Shown here piece after piece: positions 58,590-64,000 of a stretch of DNA of 64,000 nucleotides; position 1 is the stretch's first letter; every line of letters begins with the position of its first letter. A model generated the notes under the pieces. The model was not told the DNA's origin. It saw only the letters and a program-made list of their open reading frames with translations, and made no database searches. The translations under genes and the position numbers were made by a program. The stretch is from Nematopogon swammerdamellus. Lineage: Eukaryota > Arthropoda > Insecta > Lepidoptera > Adelidae. Where the stretch lies: NCBI GenBank assembly GCA_946902875.1, contig OX336349.1, positions 20,731,891 to 20,795,890 on the forward strand, written 5' to 3'.

Positions 58590-58765
58590 GCCATATCGAG
58601 GGCAAGGCCTAGCTGGCTTCTAAAAAGCTGGGCGTACTCAATAAGGTGCGACGGTACTTCACGCCGACCCAAAGGCTGCTTTTGTATAAATCGCAGATGA
58701 GGTCCTTGTTTGGAGTACTGCTCGCACTTGTGGGATGGCTCAGCTTATCAGTATCACTTAGTCCT
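58590..58765 (+). repeat. LINE ORF2 fragment
   Basis: KKLGVLNKVRRYFTPTQRLL and LYKSQMRS match the region just before the MEYCSHLW motif of the 55368-56036 LINE; frames are broken. Confidence 0.6.
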
Positions 58766-58796
58766 TAGGGCATACCCCATGAAAACGGCAATAGAA

Positions 58797-59199
58797 CACA
58801 CTTGGTCGAGTGGTTTGGGCATCGGTTTCTCATGCGAGAGGTCCGAGGTCCGAATCCGGTCGACGTGTGCAAATGACTTTTCTGATGAAAAAATTTACGT
58901 GCATTCCTACAACTGCTGCTTCACCGTTCGGAAACGGTGTAAGACTGTAGGTCCCTTGCTTTACCCCTTGCTAGGTGGTAGGCTCAAATTGTAGCAGACT
59001 AGGTTGGTACCACCACCGTCCTGGATGTAAGATGGCCGCATAGCAGCCTCGGTTGTGTTCTTCTCTAGTCCAGTCTAGCCAGTAATCCAGGGAAGTATCC
59101 GGTATGGCACCTACCTCTAGGAAGTGATATTGGCTGGTCAGAGCATGTGCTTTGGCCCATATGACACAGCCACCTATACCGGAATACATTAAAAAAAAA
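58797..59199 (+). repeat. SINE-A, nearly full length
   Basis: Head TTGGTCGAGTGGTTTGGGCA, B-box-like GGTCCGAATCC, full body and A-run at 59190-59199. More diverged than 5881-6274. Confidence 0.8.
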
Positions 59200-59564
59200 C
59201 TGGACCTATAACTGTCACATCATTTTCCGTAGTTAAGTTTCCATAATTAATACTCTTAACGCTAATAACTGTGGCTATTTATACGTTAGACAAAATATTA
59301 ACGATGACAAGTTAATGCTGTCTAATTTATCCTAAAATAACACTTTGCAAAAATATCCATCTTAGTCGAGGAAAAAACCCGTATTAACATCGCGAATATA
59401 GTGCACTATTTCCATAATATCATTGCGACAGAAGAATTGGTAATCTAAACTGGAAACTACTTCAATACGACACGCTTTAACGCTACTTTCTGAATCTACA
59501 TATTTTCAAAACAAGTAGATTTTCCTTAACGCAATCCACTCTCTTCTAGGCCAAATCAAAAGAT
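59200..59564. other. Unassigned stretch
   Basis: Nothing recognised. Confidence 0.35.
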
Positions 59565-59875
59565 TAACTTTACACCTGATACACTTACGTAATAAGTCTT
59601 TGTAGTCAAAAATCTCAGTAAAATTGTTAATCTTGCTCTCAAGCTGTGTTTTCGATAGACCGTAGGCGGTGTTATTACGTGGCTAGTAGTCACTAAAATA
59701 CTTGCATGAATATGTATGAAAAAAAAAATACCCTGCGAAGTTTCTTGCTGGTTCTTCTTCGTGGGTGTAAGAGAACCGGATAGGACAAATTATGAAAATT
59801 CCGAGAACAGTCTTACTGCCATATGAATGATCAATAAACAATAAACGAACAATACGGAAAATGTCATAATATGTA
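59565..59875 (-). repeat. Repeat family F, long copy
   Basis: Reverse of the 18318-18585 copy; ends ATATGAATGATCAATAAACA. Confidence 0.68.
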
Positions 59876-60329
59876 TGTAATTCAAATGTAAATCTGAATG
59901 AATCATTTAAGACCCAGTATCCGTGCGTATATCAAGAAGCACCAACCTTTCAGAATGTAAGTATACGATACGACATGGTCAGATTCTAGAGTATTCATGT
60001 TTATGCTGTAAATATTAGTGTTCTTGTGGGCGGTAGTATGGGTTAATTATTGTAAATTACTTTAATATAATACTTATATATAAGGTACGAACAAAAAATT
60101 GTGACTTGCGAAGTTTGTTATGTCAGTTCTTCTTCGCATTGAATTCAGAACTCGCGGAATTTTCGACATGTCCAAGCGTAGGTTACCTACCTATGCATGA
60201 AATTATACAATAAACAAAAATAAACAATAAACAATGACGCCTCTATAGTCCCAAATTCAAATTATGTATTGACGAAAGTATAGTAAGTTTATTATTCTTA
60301 AAATTAATTACACATGCTCATACATAATA
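59876..60329. other. Spacer with a second, short repeat-F trace
   Basis: TTGCGAAGTTTGTTATGTCAG TTCTTCTTCG-like words near 60097-60140 resemble family F. Otherwise AT-rich. Confidence 0.4.
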
Positions 60330-60657
60330 TTTTTTTTATAGAAACTGACACGATTGGCTACATCACCTTGGTGCACTAGGTGCCATGTCCTTGCTGCCCT
60401 TTTATCGTGCCGGCTACACTGAACTAGATGGAAAACACGAACTATTCATTCATTCAGTGCGGTGGTTTTAATCCGGGCGGGTTAAACCCTACTACCTAGT
60501 AAGGTAAGAAAGGACCTACAGGTTTACGTGGAATCCGAACCACGGTCAGTCTCCAACGGTCGAACGGTCGCCCGTTTAAGTTCTGAAAGCGCCCAGGTGT
60601 GCTTATGATCACGAGCGATAGTCCAAGATCGCACCACTGAGCTACCGAGACTGACAT
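60330..60657 (-). repeat. SINE-B with internal deletion
   Basis: T-run, ACTGACACGATTGGCTACAT, body, 5S-like part (diverged) and GCTACCGAGACTGAC. Confidence 0.72.
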
Positions 60658-60737
60658 ACCGTGACGGCTGTTTCCTAATGGTGTAAAATAAGAAGCAGAT
60701 ACAACGGATGTCCATAATATCTGACATAATATATATA

Positions 60738-61207
60738 TACAGGCTGTTTCAGGATAGGCTTGAGAAACTTTAGGAATAGAAAGTACTCATTATTAGATGA
60801 AAAAAATCCCTATCACTCAAATCGAAATTCTGTATTTTTTTTCATACAAAATTTTTAAATTGTAGTAAAAACTCGATGGACAGTGAATTTTGGCAACAGT
60901 GCCGTCTAGGTCTAGGGACTGCAATAACCTAGTCCAGTCCTCTTTTTCTTTTGTTGTCATTCAAATTTAAGTGTTGGGAATTTATCTACATTCAGTTCAA
61001 TTCCACTAGTTAAGAATGTAAGTTAGTAGTTTATTTTTATTTAATAAAAGTGAATGTTAACCGTCCGCCAAAGCTCGATGAAACGAATTTCACCAAAAAG
61101 TACTGTAAAATGACTGAATCTGAGAAAAAGTTTCAGAGCTTTTCGTGTTCAAATATGGACCGCTTTCGAACCCTGAAGTTACGCAACCCTATCCTGAAAC
61201 ATGCTGC
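60738..61207. mobile_element. MITE, second copy of the 31269 family
   Basis: Ends ACAGGCTGTTTCAGGATAG and CTATCCTGAAACATGCTG. The interior shares TCTAG(G)GACTGCA/CTAGTCC words with 31269-31752 but is inverted relative to it. An 82-codon frame inside is not supported. Confidence 0.75.
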
Positions 61208-61324
61208 ATATTTTTTTATTGTGTTTAATACCTCTTGGTCAACTGATTTAAGTTACGTCTTAGATATTTATTTTCATAAAACTGAACTAAGTAAGTAATA
61301 TAAATTAAAACTAAAAAACATAAC

Positions 61325-61700
61325 GTTACAGTACAAACATTTCCTCCAATTTGACCGTCGTCGTCGCCCCAGCTGTACCCGGCGCATTGGCTGCGTTGCC
61401 CCTCTGAATATCGAGGCTAATTCACCGCATGAGGCTTGGTACGTGGGTCACCAGACTCGTCGACAAGCATATCGCACAGCTTGACGACAAACTCTTTTGA
61501 TTCTGGTGCCCACGCACGCACCGAGGGTCTCGACGGCGAACGCCACGGAAACATAGGTATCGGCAACACAGCCGTATTTACGCCGCTTGTTGGCGGCGGC
61601 TGTAGTTGCAGCAGCCCCAGCCGAACGGGAGGAAAGTGGAATGTAGGTCGGTGCTAATGTGTTGTTGCGTCCCACACGATTACCTTTCCCTGTTGCACGG
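61325..61700 (-). repeat. LINE-associated C-terminal fragment (family J), second copy
   Basis: The minus strand reads ISLDIQRGNAANAPGTAG and TVKLEEMFVL then stop, matching the end of 29620-29862; upstream AFAVETLGACVGTR is in a shifted frame. Confidence 0.55.
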
Positions 61701-61812
61701 AACCAAGGTCGAAGCCGTCAGCTCTCTTGCCGTCAGACCGGCTGATCCCTTGTGGCTCCAGTAAGCTAGGGAATACATAATTAATAATTATACTTTAATT
61801 TATCTCCATCCT

Positions 61813-62048
61813 TACCTATAATAAAATCCAACGTCTGCTTTCTGTCTGAGTGTCTGAGTGTCTGAGTGTATGTCTGTCTGTCCGCTTATAACTCGAGAAC
61901 CACTGAACCAATTTTAATAAAACAAAATTCTACGGATAGCTTGATTCTTCCCATCAACTATAGGCTACTTACTATCACGCTAAATGGCTTATGAGGTTAG
62001 CAGTGAAGTGAAATATGAGAGCGGGCGGAGCCGCGGGCACAGCTTGTT
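61813..62048 (+). repeat. Repeat family G
   Basis: Same landmarks as 53078-53287, with an extra GTGTCTGAGTGTCTGAGTGT expansion. Confidence 0.75.
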
Positions 62049-62644
62049 TATTATAAAAGCAGTAAATCTTGTATATATCTATTTAACCAACTTACTGTTT
62101 ACTAAGTTCCTCTTTGTTTACTAACATACTAAACACGAACGAATGCGTGCGCTCGCGTCTGTTGGCATCTATTGAATTCGTGACAGCAAGACCGTACCTA
62201 TCGAAGCGAGAGGAATTCTCGACCGGTTTGTGATACGCGCCAAGTCTCCGTAAACTCACTCATTCCTATATCTAGCGTCCCTATGTCAATTTTATAGTCA
62301 TCTAACATGGTTGGTTAATCACTAAATTTACACCTAGTTTAGAAAGAAACTGCCAAGTGTACGTTTGCCTTTGGCCGTATCGGCTACACTGAACTGGCAG
62401 GAAACACAAATGATTTTAAATTTAATAGCTGTTTCCTTCGAATGAAAGGAACTTCATTCCTTCATTATATGAAGTGCATGCAGTTCACTCATAGAATATT
62501 TGAAAAGCTCTAACAAATAAAATTGTTTATAATCGTGGACCACTTATAATAAGTATGTCAAAAATGCCACGGACCCTCGGTTGAAGGGAATTGTAAAATA
62601 AAAAAGAACACTGTCTTGTTCTGGGTCCTGACAGTCGCTAGCTA
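62049..62644. other. Spacer with diverged SINE-B
   Basis: A degenerate SINE-B body (-) at about 62350-62455 (CGGCTACACTGAACTGGCAG). Otherwise unassigned. Confidence 0.4.
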
Positions 62645-62940
62645 CGGAATCCTAAAATTGATAAACCCGACCCTTAAAAAGTCAAAAATAATTTCCGTTT
62701 ACTTCTTTAAAGGAGTCGGAGAACCGCTAAGTTGCGCAGCTTGAGTTTTTATATTTTATCTACTTAGCGGTCCCCCAACTCCTTTAAGTATGTAAACGGA
62801 AATTGTTTTCGACGTTTTAAGGGTCGGGGGTTTTTAAATACATAATTAAACTTTTGTTTCCAGTACCAACATACACACATACTCCCACACGTTAAACTTA
62901 GGTATAAAACCCCTCTTTTTTCGTCGGGGGTTAAAAACAA
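62645..62940. mobile_element. Family-K inverted element
   Basis: AACCCGACCCTTAAAAAGTC ... AAAGGAGTCGGAGAACCGC faces GCGGTCCCCCAACTCCTTT ... GTTTTAAGGGTCGGGGG, arms of about 70 bp. A further end TTTTTTCGTCGGGGGTTAAA lies at about 62916-62935. Confidence 0.65.
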
Positions 62941-63407
62941 CTCTGTTTCAGTTTTTCCTTCAAACGTAAGTATTATCATTTATCACAAATCTACTTTTCT
63001 TATCACCACTGACTACACCAATGCTCCGTCTACTGTGCGAATGAAAGTTATCTGGGCTGTAAACTTGTAGGATTTAAAGATATGATTATTATATGATTTA
63101 TTTTTACATTTGGCGTAGATTTATTATACCGTGACGCGCAGACTTCTGTCTGGGCGAGGTCCCGATTTTGACTCCCTGGAGGGCGAGGTATAAAATGTGG
63201 AAAGATGAAATAAAATAAAATTAAATGAAAATATACTTTATTATAGCATTATATAATAAAAGGATCACATATATAATACACACACATCGGATCACAAAAG
63301 GCGAGTTTAATGCCTTGCGGCATTTTTTACGAGCTAACCTTTGTGATATGGAAAACACGTATTGGCGGACAATGCAGTACTAAAGAGTGGACGCAGTAGT
63401 ATCCTTC
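62941..63407. other. Spacer with reversed LINE-tail fragment
   Basis: GGCGAGTTTAATGCCTTGCG and CTAACCTTTGTGATATGG (63300-63350) are the reverse of the tail at 56291-56387. Confidence 0.45.
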
Positions 63408-63625
63408 CTTACCTATAATAAAATCCAACGTCTGCTTTCTGTCTGAGTGTCTGTCTGTCCGCTTATAACTCGAGAACCACTGAACCGATTTTAATAAAAC
63501 AAAATTCTACGGATAGCTTGATTCTTCCCATCAACTATAGGCTACTTACTATCACGCTAAATAGCTTATGAGGTTAGCAGTGAAGTGAAATATGAGAGCG
63601 GGCGGAGCCGCGGGCACAGCCTGTG
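63408..63625 (+). repeat. Repeat family G
   Basis: Nearly identical to 53078-53287. Confidence 0.75.
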
Positions 63626-63777
63626 AAGTATAAATATACAACTTATATAGACAGATTGTACAAAGATACATACAACGTATGTATGTACATCCTTACATAT
63701 ACATAATTACATTTAAATATACAATAAGACAAATAAATATTGTAGGTATTATACCTACATATACTTTACGGTGTATC

Positions 63778-64000
63778 GTGTGGGGTCGGTACTTTAAAAG
63801 AATAGCCCCACTGCATCTCTCCCCGTGTCGTAATAGGAGACTAAGGCGTAAGGACAAGATGCCGTGCATAGAGCTGACATCACGGATGTTGTAGGTGATG
63901 TAGCCAACAGCGTCAGTTTAAAAAAAAAAAGGGCGACCGGCTAGTCACCTTGGCGCGGTCCTTCCGCCCAATCATGCAGCAGGTTGATAGTTAGTACTAG
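63778..64000 (+). repeat. Repeat-C interrupted by a SINE-B tail
   Basis: The C head runs to GATGCCGTGCATA (63868), then GCTGACATCACGGATGTTGT and an A-run (about 63870-63932) of SINE-B, then C resumes at GGGCGACCGGCTAGTCACC. Cut by the window end. Confidence 0.65.

Noticed and set aside
58710..58994. 94-codon frame beginning MEYCSHLWDG
   Set aside because: A fusion of a LINE fragment with the SINE-A head; not a gene.

Overview
The window looks like nuclear DNA of a moth or butterfly. It has one intron-rich animal gene with canonical GT-AG exons, surrounded by the SINEs, LINE 3' ends, MITEs, mariner, hAT and Penelope relics and short dispersed repeats common in Lepidoptera. No bacterial gene layout, rRNA, true tRNA or CRISPR is visible, and the species cannot be told from sequence alone.

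Region 1 (about 2.5-19.6 kb, + strand) holds most of a long-chain acyl-CoA synthetase gene (ACSL1/5/6 type). Twelve exons join without a frame error into 633 codons including the stop (632 residues). They carry the adenylate-forming core motifs [16 protein letters not shown] and GWHHTGDVG. The N-terminal membrane-anchor exon(s) are not visible and probably lie upstream. The introns are full of repeats. Exon 4 has two decayed partial copies behind it. Exon 7 is present five times in a 177-bp tandem array. Each copy is 151 nt with intact splice signals and only 26 nt between copies, and the whole array is also one open frame in phase with the gene. A 44/67-bp satellite starts immediately after the stop codon, so the 3' UTR probably contains it.

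Region 2 (21-33 kb) has no host gene I can support. It contains a roughly 4-kb inverted-repeat (foldback) structure whose arms are head-to-head arrays of a 109-bp repeat, split by a SINE, followed by LINE, MITE and SINE relics.

Region 3 (33.5-34.1 kb) is a CpG-rich island with a TATA box, an initiator-like site and a short ATG-containing candidate first exon. It is the only candidate promoter of a second host gene; its other exons are not recognised here.

Region 4 (34-64 kb) is repeat-dominated intergenic or intronic DNA. It holds a deletion-derivative mariner with terminal repeats, a second mariner relic broken by two insertions, Penelope-like fragments, a hAT-type MITE with an 8-bp duplication, a complete 1.4-kb foldback element with a 5-bp duplication, a THAP zinc-finger fragment, and many SINEs. 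The two main SINE families share a central domain but have different heads; one head combines tRNA promoter boxes with a 5S-rRNA-like segment.
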